From contig CAJUPI010000011.1 of the NCBI GenBank assembly GCA_910588125.1, positions 8,060 to 72,059 on the forward strand: 64,000 bases of DNA, in the 5' to 3' direction. Positions 44,821-53,607 of this stretch are shown here, in pieces; position 1 is the first letter of the stretch; the number at the start of each line of letters is the position of its first letter. Origin of the DNA: an uncultured Lachnospiraceae bacterium (GTDB lineage Bacteria > Bacillota > Clostridia > Lachnospirales > Lachnospiraceae). Under the pieces are notes generated by a model that was not told the DNA's origin, did not search any database, and worked only from the letters and a program-made list of their open reading frames with translations. The translations under genes were made by a program, and so were the position numbers.

Positions 44821-46002
44821 ATGCAAGCATTTACTTATTTGTGTCCTACGGAGGTTGTTTTTGGTAAAGATGCCCAGGAGCAGGCGGCCGGATATGTCCG
44901 CAAATATGGCGGCAGCCGCATTCTGCTCGTCTATGGAAGTGGCAGCATCGTCCGCAGCGGCCTCTTAAAACAGGTCCGCCAGATTCTCGAAACAGACGGG
45001 CTGTTCTGTGAAGAATTCGGCGGCGCAATGCCTAATCCTACTCTTGAACATGTCCGGGATGGTGTACGGCTGGCGCTTGATTTTTCCGCAGATTTTATCC
45101 TCGGAATCGGCGGCGGCTCTGCTATCGATACCGCCAAAGCCATTGCCATCGGCAGCGCTAACCCAAAGACGGATGTCTGGGACTTCTGGTGTCGCAAAGA
45201 AACCCCCGTCCATGCCCTGCCGGTCGGAGCGATCCTCACCATACCGGCCGCTGGCAGCGAAACCAGCAACTCTTCCGTCCTCACCAATGCCGCCACCGGC
45301 AGCAAGCGGGGCCTCAGCTCTGACTTAAACCGCCCCCGGTTCGCCATTATGAATCCAGAGCTAACTTATACACTTCCCCTCTATCAGGTGGCCTGCGGCG
45401 TAACCGATATCATGATGCATACTCTTGACCGTTATTTCAATCCGGTTGACAATGAGCTGACCGATGCGATTGCCGAGGCGCTTTTGCGCACAGTAATTGC
45501 TAAAGGACGCATCGCTATCCGAGACTCCCACAATTATGATGCCATGAGCGAACTGATGTGGGCCGGCTCGCTTTCCCACAACGGCCTGACCGGACTTGGC
45601 GGCCCCGGAGACTTCGCCGTTCATCAGCTCGGCCATGAATTGTCCGCCATGTTCGGCACCGCCCACGGTGCTTCTCTTTCTACTGTTTGGCAGTCCTGGG
45701 CTCTGGCTGTCTATCCGGCAAAGCCCGCCCGCTTTGCACGTTTTGCCAGGAATGTCTGGGGACTTAAGGGCGAGGATGAAAATGCTCTTGCCCTGGCCGG
45801 AATCCAGGCTACGGTAACATATTTTTCCGAACTTGGTATGCCGGTCTGCTTTGGGGAAAATCCCAATATCGGGATCCAGGACGATGAAGTGCTCCGCGAT
45901 CTGGCTTATCGCTGCTCTTTCCAGAGGAGCAGAACCATCGGAACTTTTAAAGTCCTGGATGAAACACATATCTACCAAATTTACCGAGATGCCAATCATT
46001 AA
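44821..46002 (+). CDS. Iron-containing alcohol dehydrogenase (butanol dehydrogenase-like)
   Basis: A 393-aa NAD(P)-dependent group III alcohol dehydrogenase. The nucleotide-binding region (GGGSAIDTAKA) and the metal-binding segment are present: Asp in DIMMHTLDR and His in HQLGHE and TAHGA. Such enzymes reduce aldehydes to alcohols in fermenting Clostridia. AGGAGG lies seven bases before the ATG. It is a single gene, preceded by a decayed repeat. Confidence 0.92.
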   Translation: MQAFTYLCPTEVVFGKDAQEQAAGYVRKYGGSRILLVYGSGSIVRSGLLKQVRQILETDGLFCEEFGGAMPNPTLEHVRDGVRLALDFSADFILGIGGGSAIDTAKAIAIGSANPKTDVWDFWCRKETPVHALPVGAILTIPAAGSETSNSSVLTNAATGSKRGLSSDLNRPRFAIMNPELTYTLPLYQVACGVTDIMMHTLDRYFNPVDNELTDAIAEALLRTVIAKGRIAIRDSHNYDAMSELMWAGSLSHNGLTGLGGPGDFAVHQLGHELSAMFGTAHGASLSTVWQSWALAVYPAKPARFARFARNVWGLKGEDENALALAGIQATVTYFSELGMPVCFGENPNIGIQDDEVLRDLAYRCSFQRSRTIGTFKVLDETHIYQIYRDANH

Positions 46003-46324
46003 GAAAGCGATCTCTCATTATGACGCAACAGACTCTACATTAAACGTTTTATTGCCCTGACATGAGGGTGTTGCAAAGTCAAAGAGGATGTTGCAAAATA
46101 AGTCCCCCTCCATTTCTCTTATCCTGTGTTCGGACGGTTCACGTACACACAGTCTGATTTTGACGGACTTTGTCTGTTAAGATCAGACTGTGTGTATGTG
46201 AACCATCCGGCTTTTCTGAACATGCCGCCGGGAAAAGCTATTCCTGAAACACTTTTTTCCGCTACAAAATCACATATTTCCAGACACATCTTCACTTTTG
46301 CGAAAAGCCTCAACAACAGTTTTA
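46003..46324. other. Gene-free gap with a long stem-loop (about 46133-46206)
   Basis: ACGGTTCACGTACACACAG pairs with CTGTGTGTATGTGAACC around a loop of about 35 bases containing another weak stem. Upstream are two GTTGCAAA boxes (near 46070 and 46092) and the ATTTCTCTTATCC sequence shared with the terminator at 31.6 kb. The hairpin may act as a terminator or be a repeat remnant. No gene is supported. Confidence 0.5.
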
Positions 46325-47557
46325 TTAGAAAATAATAAAGCTTAGAAAGCGTTTGAAAGAAGTCTCTTCTTCACCAGGCACCCCCAGCGAAACCACAAAC
46401 ATAATCCCTTCCGCTAATGGAACTGCCAGCCAGACTCCTGTGAGTCCCCACAACCGCGGAAGCAGCAGAATGCCACTGGCCAGCAGGCCAAATGTCCGCA
46501 AACATCCCGGCAATATGCGGACCTCCCACCAATGAAAATGCAAACATCATCAGGGATGCTGTAATAGGGAATTTCATGCTGATACCAAGCACCTTTCTTT
46601 TCCACTTGTGATTTCCGCTCCCATAATGAAAACCAATCACCGGAGCTATCTCTATAAAGTAACCCAAAACAAAGTATTCAACAGAAATTGAGAATAGATG
46701 ATAATGGTAATGGCAGCAACCCCGTCTTCTCCCACCAGCTTCAGCAATAGTGGTATTAAACAGATAGGTGGTCAGTACTGCCACCAACTGACTTACCATT
46801 TCCGAGGAGCCATTCAGACAGCTTTCCGCCACTATCTGCAACCGCTCCAAAACCTGCGCTGCCACTGCCATATTGTGCTTTCCTGACAGCCGGACAAAGA
46901 AAATAATCCCTTTTTTACCCATAAAAAACCAGGCCTGCAGCCGCCGGAATCAGATACCCGAGTCCCGTTCCCCATGCCGCTCCCCGGATTCCCATACCGC
47001 AGATCGCAATAAAAACATAGTTAAACAAAATGTTTGCCACCCCGGCCAGAACTGACAGCAAAAGCCCCAATCCCGGCCTGCCGGCCGTTATTAACAAATT
47101 AGCAAATAACGTCTGCAAAACATTCGCCGGAATAAATAAAACAAGCACTGGCAGATAGTCCCTGCAATAAGCAAAAAGCCGGTCACTGGCGCCCAGAAAA
47201 ACAATAATTTCCTCCATCAAAAAAATCCTGCCACACAAGCGCCACTCCTATGGGTAACCCGAAAATAACCGACAAGGTAAAGTCCTCTCTCGCCTCCTGA
47301 CACGCCCCCGCTCCCATTTTGCGGGAAACCAGGGCATTCCCTCCCGTCGCAACCATCGTTCCCAGGCCAACCGTAAAATTAATGATCGGACAGGCGATGT
47401 TGATTGCAGAAAGGGCGTCCGTGCTGACCAGTTGTGCCACAAAGATAGTATCCACAATTGTATAAAGCCCCATAAATATCATCATCACAATGGTGGAAAA
47501 GGCAAATCTCAGCAAAGATATGGCTGTCCATTCCTGATCTAAGATATTCTGATTCAT
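46325..47557 (-). pseudogene. MATE-family multidrug efflux protein, frameshifted
   Basis: Pieces of one MATE transporter lie in order in three frames: N-terminus (47557-47183: FMGLYTIVDTIFVAQLVSTD, FTVGLGTMVATGGNALVSRK), middle (47238-46915: YLPVLVLFIPANVLQTLF, GRPGLGLLLSVLAGVANI) and C-terminus (46922-46325: GIAPVIGFHYGSGN-type segment, GVWLAVPLAEGIMFVV). At least three frame changes separate them; one is at a T7 run (near 47217). Intact members have about 450 residues. The gene is not functional as a full transporter. Confidence 0.8.
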
Positions 47558-47674
47558 GCAAGGGCTAGTATCGGTAGTTTCCGACAGCCCTCTGTTTAAG
47601 ACCATCCGCTTTCCGGCAGCTCCCCGCCCCTCCTTCCCTCTTTGCCAGACCATCTTCTGCGCAGGATACCCAAA

Positions 47675-48475
47675 CTAAGTCAAAAGCTCCGTTTCCACAA
47701 ATCCAAACCCCTTATACTCTGCACGCTGCCCGGTATCCGCCCGATCCCCCTCACGAAAGGTCGTGATACTGATCTCATGCTCATCACCCGCAAACACATT
47801 CTCCATCATAAAGCCAATCAAAGCCCTGGCACCCCCACAATAACGATACTGAGGATGCACCCCAAAAAATCAATGCTCCCATCCTGGAGAGAAAAGACCG
47901 CCGCACCTATGATCGCATTTTCGTCGCGCATAATCAATGCCTGCTTATCTTTTATGTAAATCTTCAGCCGCTCCCGATACTGCTCCTCACAAAATCCCGA
48001 AAACCCATCAATCACCTGCAAAACAAAATCCATCCACGCTGGAATATCCGCCAGAGCCACATAAGAAATCTCCCCCCAACCTGTCACTGGAAACCAAAGG
48101 ATTCCTGTTCAGGCCAAAAGCTAGCTGGAGGGGATAAAACTTCTGATTTCTTTTATATTCTATTGGTGTCCGTTTATACATGGACTTAAAAATTCCCGTA
48201 AATGCCTGCTGGCCCTCATACCCCGCCGCCAGCGCAATCTCTAAAATCGGCTTCTTGGAAAACGCCAAACTCCTCTCCGCCTCCGTCAGCTTTCTCCACC
48301 GGATATAATCATGAATCGTGATACCGGTGATCTGAGCAAACATACGGTGCAGATGGAATTGCGAATAATGAATCCCGGCAGCAACCTTGTCTAAATCCAG
48401 ATTTTCCTGCAAATGGCCTTTGATGTATGCAACAATGGCTACTATGTTATCAATATCATGACTTTTCATCTGCAT
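47675..48475 (-). pseudogene. AraC-family regulator fused to a GNAT acetyltransferase domain, frameshifted
   Basis: The ATG at 48475 (AGGAG upstream) opens an AraC-type HTH region (DKVAAGIHYSQFHLHRMFAQITG, LEIALAAGYEGQQAFTGIFK). The reading continues in another frame after a run of six G near 48075 (EISYVALADIPAWMDFVLQVI, ALIMRDENAIIGAAVFSLQDG, GNAT-like) and in a third after a G5 run near 47842 (ARALIGFMMENVF). Both changes fall in G runs. If the runs are read as one base longer or shorter, a fused regulator-acetyltransferase of about 265 residues results. Confidence 0.7.
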
Positions 48476-48714
48476 TTTCTCCTTTGCTTTTGTTGAGATA
48501 GTATAGCAAATCAGAAGATGATTGTTTTCTTGATTCTTGCGGTTTCACTTTATCTCTTCCCAATTCTATTCAAACTTTTTACCTTCCAATACCATATATT
48601 AATTATAAAATCAGCGGCTGATTCATCCTGGTTATAAATTTATTTGAATAATGTATTTATAATTATACTCTTTCACTAAATCTTTAAAATACCTATGAAT
48701 AAATTCAGAACCAA
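48476..48714. other. AT-rich gap between decayed AraC gene and the defence operon
   Basis: About 240 bases, strongly AT-rich, with the palindromic-looking AATTATAAA/TTTATAATT pair near 48600-48665. It holds the end of the defence operon transcript; I see no clear terminator and no gene. Confidence 0.4.
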
Positions 48715-49515
48715 TTAAATAATCGCTCCTAAAACTACTAATAATTTACAAAATTCAATTAATTCCTCCACCTTCTTTTCTATAAACCAATAATTCAAAA
48801 ACTGCGCAAATCCTTTCCCTATCACATTTTCGTGCCGCTTTTGTACTTCATATTCAAGCAAATTTCTGGTATCCGTCATTCCTTTTTCAAATAAATCATT
48901 AATCTCCACACATATATTAATAATACTATTGGAAAAATTTTCTCTGTTTAGGTGGAAACGCAAAATATGATGTTCAATAAAAAACATTGCTTCCGAATTC
49001 ATATCGTCTATATCAGCTTCATAAACATGCCTTAACAAATTATATCGAATCTTGTATTGAATATTATCCTTTTTATATCCGATTGGCTGCAAAATAATGG
49101 AGTTAAATTTGCAGTAATCCTCCCTCATCTCCTGGTATGTATCACATATTTCATCGCATTCTTTCGGACATTTGTCTGCACACATATACTTGCTAAAATC
49201 AATCTTTTCAATTCTTTTTTTATACACTAAATTACATTTTGCACAAGCAGCTGCAAAATTAAATTTGCAATTTCTCAACATCGTATCCTTTTTAGGCTGA
49301 TTATAATTTCCTTCTTTATCAACCGAATGTTCCAAATGAAAACTCTCTTTTCCATCGATTTTCAGCGAAGTGCCACAATACATACAATAGGAATCAGATG
49401 CCAAAGAAAGTATCTTTCGGAGAATCTTTAAATTTGCATTTGCATAATAAGCTTTATTTTCTTTTGGGTATACCACATCAAATTTTTCTGGTAAACAAAC
49501 CTTCATTTTTCTCAA
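48715..49515 (-). CDS. HNH-type nuclease, last gene of the BREX-linked operon
   Basis: A 266-aa protein with an HNH-like zinc-ribbon nuclease core: CMYCG (Cys44, Cys47), HLEHSVD (His60-His63), and CAKCN (Cys91, Cys94) with the final Asn; a second Cys cluster (CADKCPKECDEICD) follows. The C-terminal 150 residues are helical. The ATPase gene before it overlaps by 38 bases, so the two are made together. Start is the TTG at 49515 (GAGG four bases upstream); the ATG at 49506 is possible. In defence loci HNH proteins cut or nick DNA; here it would be the cutting partner of the DUF262 protein (inference). Confidence 0.75.
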   Translation of the reverse strand: MRKMKVCLPEKFDVVYPKENKAYYANANLKILRKILSLASDSYCMYCGTSLKIDGKESFHLEHSVDKEGNYNQPKKDTMLRNCKFNFAAACAKCNLVYKKRIEKIDFSKYMCADKCPKECDEICDTYQEMREDYCKFNSIILQPIGYKKDNIQYKIRYNLLRHVYEADIDDMNSEAMFFIEHHILRFHLNRENFSNSIINICVEINDLFEKGMTDTRNLLEYEVQKRHENVIGKGFAQFLNYWFIEKKVEELIEFCKLLVVLGAII

Positions 49516-50491
49516 TATTCCTCACTATAAAATCATACAGTATTTTTTCTCTTGGTTTCAATTTTGATCGTTCAGCCGCTCGTATTCTTTGTACCTGTTC
49601 ACCATTCAGCTGTTTTCCGTCAACTATCATAGCCACACATTCTTCCCACCAGGTTTCATCCTTACGCTGCATATTGACCATCATATTCCGAATCTTCTCA
49701 ATCTGACCAATTTCCTCTATATTATCAGCGTCAAAAAAATTCACCACCTTTTCTCTGACATCTTCATAATCAATATCGCTTATCACTGCGATATCTGTAT
49801 CTTCTATATTGACAAGCACAGACAAGGTATGAATTACATAAATAAATCGAGTATGCGGATAATGTTCACTCAACTTATTCATGAAATCCAGGATGGATTC
49901 CTCTGAAAAATAAGCATCAAATTCATCGATTATAATAGCCTTAACTCCACTGTTTACTGCATAATCCACCTCCATTAATATACGCATCTTTGAAGCTTCA
50001 CTGTTTGAGATATTTTCCAGACGGGTTTTTCCATTTACCAACACAATTTTCAGAGGCAAAATATCGTTAGGAATCGTGTCCTCTCCTACGGAAATATCAA
50101 AAAACTCTTGATACATTGCATCATATTTCTCTACGTTATGAGATAATTCATCATATGCCACTGCACACCCTAAATTCTGCTGGGTAAATTCATCCAAAAC
50201 CGTAAACACCCCATCCAATAAGCGATGCTCCAGAATTTCTGATGTTGACATTTCAGACAATTTCTTTGCAGGTGCATTATTATTTCCGCTTTTCATAATT
50301 CTATTTTTCGGATCAATGTAATAAAAAGCTGTTGGAGCCTCTGATAAAGATTTCTTTAAAGTATCTTTAATTAATTGCGTTTTACCAATGGCATTGCTTC
50401 CTGTGATAATAAGATTTCGATGTTGATAAAAATTTCTTTCATCTATTACATCATAATATAGCTTTTTGGCACTGTCATAAATATTTTGCAT
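49478..50491 (-). CDS. AAA-family ATPase (OLD/ABC-like) of the DUF262-HNH module
   Basis: A 337-aa ATPase: Walker A GSNAIGKT (residues 31-38) and Walker B AIIIDEFDAYF (near 188) followed by FIYVIHTLSVL, the order seen in ABC-type, SMC-like ATPases. No membrane part. It overlaps the DUF262 gene by 17 bases and the HNH gene by 38. It may power or gate the nuclease. I do not recognise a named family. Confidence 0.75.
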   Translation of the reverse strand: MQNIYDSAKKLYYDVIDERNFYQHRNLIITGSNAIGKTQLIKDTLKKSLSEAPTAFYYIDPKNRIMKSGNNNAPAKKLSEMSTSEILEHRLLDGVFTVLDEFTQQNLGCAVAYDELSHNVEKYDAMYQEFFDISVGEDTIPNDILPLKIVLVNGKTRLENISNSEASKMRILMEVDYAVNSGVKAIIIDEFDAYFSEESILDFMNKLSEHYPHTRFIYVIHTLSVLVNIEDTDIAVISDIDYEDVREKVVNFFDADNIEEIGQIEKIRNMMVNMQRKDETWWEECVAMIVDGKQLNGEQVQRIRAAERSKLKPREKILYDFIVRNIEKNEGLFTRKI

Positions 50492-51851
50492 ATTCCTTCT
50501 TCACCTCATTGAAAGTACGGGTCAGGCGCGTCTCCACACTTGTTTTATTTGACAAAACATGTTCAAAAATGTCTGTATTTTCTTCCAGTCCGATAATCCA
50601 GGAAAGTTTTAACCGTATATCATTATCTTTTCCGTTTAACAAGCCCAATTTACAAAAAGCAACAAAAACCGCCTCAAAAACTGCCTTATTGCATTTTTTT
50701 GTATCATCGTCAAAATCTAACATTCTCAGATATTTCAACAACAACTGAATTTCTCCTTCTATCTGGTCAGCAGAAAACCCGATGCATTTTTCTGAGTATC
50801 CTTCCATAATATTAGTCCAATTAAATGTTCCTTCATATTGTGTCACGACGTTTTCATTTTCCTGAATAGTATAATGGTTTAGTGACAACATTTTTAATAA
50901 AATCTCTACATCCTTAGAAAACTGGCTTATATTTCCATATATTTTTCTCCAATTCTCGCTTTCTTCATTCACCTCAAACAACCTTTTGTATAACAACGTT
51001 TCCCAGTAAATTCCATTCCGTATTTCTTGTGTGCCCAAGATTTTTCCACCTGTATTCAATACTTTAAAAATATTTACAAATACCTTTTGGGGATGGTTTT
51101 TATCGCACCTGACAACAGCTATCTGAAAATCCCTTCGTTTTAAATATTCCTTGGCATTATCATCAAACAGAGAAAACGAAATATCTGTCTTTTCTTTATT
51201 TCCTTTAGGAACCATGAATTTGGTTTCAATTAATCCATATTTTTCCCTAAGATCTGCAAGTAGTTCCTTTCGCTCTTCCCGTAATCCTTTTATTTCATCT
51301 TTTATTTTTTTAGGCTTTTGATTCCCGTAATCTGCATTATATTCCTCTATAAAGCTGTCAATCGTGTCGATCCTCTCCTTTATATTTGCAACATCTTTAA
51401 AATTCAACTTCTGATGTCTGTGTTCACTGACAAAGAAAAGACCATAAAAATATAAAAATATTGCAGTAACCCGCTGCTGTCCATCTAAGATAACCTGCTT
51501 CATTGTCTTATTGTCCACATAGACATATAACGGCGGTACTGGTATTCCCTTAATAATCGAAAGAGCCAATGATGCCACCTGGTTTTTTGTCCATATGAAC
51601 TTTCTTTGAAAACCTGGAATAACAAAATATCCCGACTTCAAGGAACTAATGATAGATTCCAACTGTAAGCCTGTCATACTACTGTTAATGGAAGTTCTCA
51701 ATACATCTCCTATTATATTCTCATCTATTTCATCTTCTGGAAAGTCATCTTCCTTCACATCATAATTGTCATCCACACCACCATTGTCAAAATATTGAGC
51801 TTTCCTGATTATTTCTTTCTCTATGTCAATATACATGTTCTTAGCTTTCAT
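50475..51851 (-). CDS. DUF262 (ParB/Srx-fold, DGQQR) protein, nuclease domain missing
   Basis: A 458-aa protein of the DUF262 family. IPGFQRKFIW (about 78-87) and DGQQRVTAIF (DGQQR at 123-127) are the family signatures; in GmrSD and SspE, DUF262 binds NTP and reads DNA modifications (hydroxymethyl/glucosyl-cytosine or phosphorothioate) and is fused to a DUF1524 HNH domain. Here no HNH domain is present, and a separate HNH gene lies two genes downstream. The ATG at 51851 follows AAAGGA; the earlier start at 51908 overlaps the desulfurase gene. Confidence 0.85.
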   Translation of the reverse strand: MKAKNMYIDIEKEIIRKAQYFDNGGVDDNYDVKEDDFPEDEIDENIIGDVLRTSINSSMTGLQLESIISSLKSGYFVIPGFQRKFIWTKNQVASLALSIIKGIPVPPLYVYVDNKTMKQVILDGQQRVTAIFLYFYGLFFVSEHRHQKLNFKDVANIKERIDTIDSFIEEYNADYGNQKPKKIKDEIKGLREERKELLADLREKYGLIETKFMVPKGNKEKTDISFSLFDDNAKEYLKRRDFQIAVVRCDKNHPQKVFVNIFKVLNTGGKILGTQEIRNGIYWETLLYKRLFEVNEESENWRKIYGNISQFSKDVEILLKMLSLNHYTIQENENVVTQYEGTFNWTNIMEGYSEKCIGFSADQIEGEIQLLLKYLRMLDFDDDTKKCNKAVFEAVFVAFCKLGLLNGKDNDIRLKLSWIIGLEENTDIFEHVLSNKTSVETRLTRTFNEVKKEYAKYL

Positions 51852-51894
51852 AAAATATCCTTTCCTTCCTAATTCACAAAATAATAATCCATTG

Positions 51895-53010
51895 TCATTT
51901 CGTCCCATTCATTATTTCCACCAACGCCCTGGCAACTTCAACTGCATCTTCTTCTGTATTCTCTGTACCAAAGGATATACGTATGGTTCCTTCTGCATAA
52001 TCTTCCGGCACCTTCATTGCTTTTATGACATGGGAAATTTCTGTATTTCTTGAATTACAGGCTGAACCAGTAGAAATATAGATTTTTTTCAAGTCAAGAC
52101 GATGCAGCAGCACTTCTCCCTCTGCCCCTCTGATAGATAAGCTTATATTCCCGGGAATCCCCAGATTTCCATTTCGGATATAATTGATCTTTTCCTTCCT
52201 CAATATATCTTCCAAAATCTGCTCTAGCTTACGCATTTTTATCTGGTTTTCCCGCATATGATCACAATTTTTTTTCAATGCAACAGCCATCGCCACAATG
52301 GCAGCCACATTTTCTGTCCCCGCCCTCAATCCAGCCTCCTGTGCCCCCCCATCAGCATAAGGCTGTATCCGTGTCCCCTTCCGGACATATAAAAATCCGA
52401 TTCCTTTCGGCCCATTAAACTTATGTGCTGACGCTGACAACATATCGATTCCTAAATGGTTCACATCAATCTCCATATGTCCCACTGCCTGTACTGCGTC
52501 TGTGTGGAACCATGCACCATTTTCATGGGCAATCCTGCTCAATCTCTCAATAGGCTGTATACTTCCCACTTCATTATTCACCATCATAATGGATACAAGT
52601 CCTGTATCCTGTGTAATCCTATTTTCCAATACCCTGGGCTGCACCACACAATTTCTGTCCACCGGTAAACACTCAACCTGTATCCCTAACCCTTCCATGG
52701 CATTACAGGCATGTAACACCGCATGGTGTTCTATCTGAGAGGTAATCAGGGAACCCTTCTTTCCCATCATAATCCCTTTGACTGCCCAGTTATCACTTTC
52801 TGTCCCTCCAGAGGTAAAGTAAATTTCCTCTGGCAGGGCTTTTATACAACTTGCAACTGTCATCCGAGCCTGCTTCAGCGCCTTTCTGCTGGCTATGGAA
52901 AAAGAATAAGGCTGGGAAGCATTTCCATAATCCTCTAACAAAAACGGACACATGGCCTCAAAGGCATCCCTGTCTAATGGGGTAGTCGCTGCATGATCTG
53001 CATAAACCAT
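51895..53010 (-). CDS. Cysteine desulfurase (NifS/IscS/DndA type)
   Basis: A 371-aa pyridoxal-phosphate enzyme that takes sulfur from cysteine. PLP Lys197 is in SASAHKFNGPKG, the catalytic Cys318 in STGSACNSR, and HHAVLHAC and DAVQAVGH are present. Housekeeping IscS genes lie with iscU; here the neighbours are BREX genes, as with DndA in phosphorothioation loci. It lies six bases after the 196-aa gene. It probably supplies sulfur to BrxP's Fe-S clusters or to a DNA sulfur modification (inference). Confidence 0.93.
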   Translation of the reverse strand: MVYADHAATTPLDRDAFEAMCPFLLEDYGNASQPYSFSIASRKALKQARMTVASCIKALPEEIYFTSGGTESDNWAVKGIMMGKKGSLITSQIEHHAVLHACNAMEGLGIQVECLPVDRNCVVQPRVLENRITQDTGLVSIMMVNNEVGSIQPIERLSRIAHENGAWFHTDAVQAVGHMEIDVNHLGIDMLSASAHKFNGPKGIGFLYVRKGTRIQPYADGGAQEAGLRAGTENVAAIVAMAVALKKNCDHMRENQIKMRKLEQILEDILRKEKINYIRNGNLGIPGNISLSIRGAEGEVLLHRLDLKKIYISTGSACNSRNTEISHVIKAMKVPEDYAEGTIRISFGTENTEEDAVEVARALVEIMNGTK

Positions 53011-53016
53011 TTTTTA

Positions 53017-53607
53017 TCATCCCTTCCTCACAAAAATATCTATTTTTTGATCAATCCAGGGAATTAATCTCCTTCTGTTCACCGTAATATAGGCGGCCCA
53101 TTCTAAGTTCACCTCAATCCCTTTATCCTCCTGAAACTGGGAATACACAGAATAGAAGCACTGATTCTCACTACATGACAGTTCCTCTATCCTCTGATTC
53201 TTTTGCGGATCTGTCTTCCCTTTTAATTCCTGCGGCCACTGATAAGCCAACAGCCGATAAGGTACATAGTTGCACAGAGATGCTATCAGCCTTCTTAATT
53301 CTTTATCCCTGGTTTCTGATACCGCATCATACACTTCTGAAATTCTGGATGACTGCATCAAATCCTCTTTTTCTATCGCAAGCACTGCCACATCGTACAG
53401 TTTATCAAGAGAACGAATCCGCCTGCCCAAAGCACACACATCTGCAAAAGAATATACACACATCCAGCATGCCATCTCATAAAAACCAAATCTTCTCTTA
53501 TCCTTAGAGACATTTATGATCAGAACTTTGAGAAAATATAATTTGTAGCTATTCATCAGATTTTTGTCAGCAACCATCTCATTCAATTCTGTATCAAAAT
53601 CTATCAT
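53017..53607 (-). CDS. Uncharacterised BREX-operon protein (196 aa)
   Basis: A helical protein with no recognised catalytic motif. It begins directly after the brxL stop. NSYKLYFLKVLIINVS, FYEMACWMCVYS and CNYVPYRLLAY resemble in a loose way the N-terminal, non-catalytic part of some HNH-associated restriction proteins, but the cysteine/histidine nuclease part is absent. It may be an adaptor between the BREX core and the desulfurase. Family not established. Confidence 0.5.
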   Translation of the reverse strand: MIDFDTELNEMVADKNLMNSYKLYFLKVLIINVSKDKRRFGFYEMACWMCVYSFADVCALGRRIRSLDKLYDVAVLAIEKEDLMQSSRISEVYDAVSETRDKELRRLIASLCNYVPYRLLAYQWPQELKGKTDPQKNQRIEELSCSENQCFYSVYSQFQEDKGIEVNLEWAAYITVNRRRLIPWIDQKIDIFVRKG

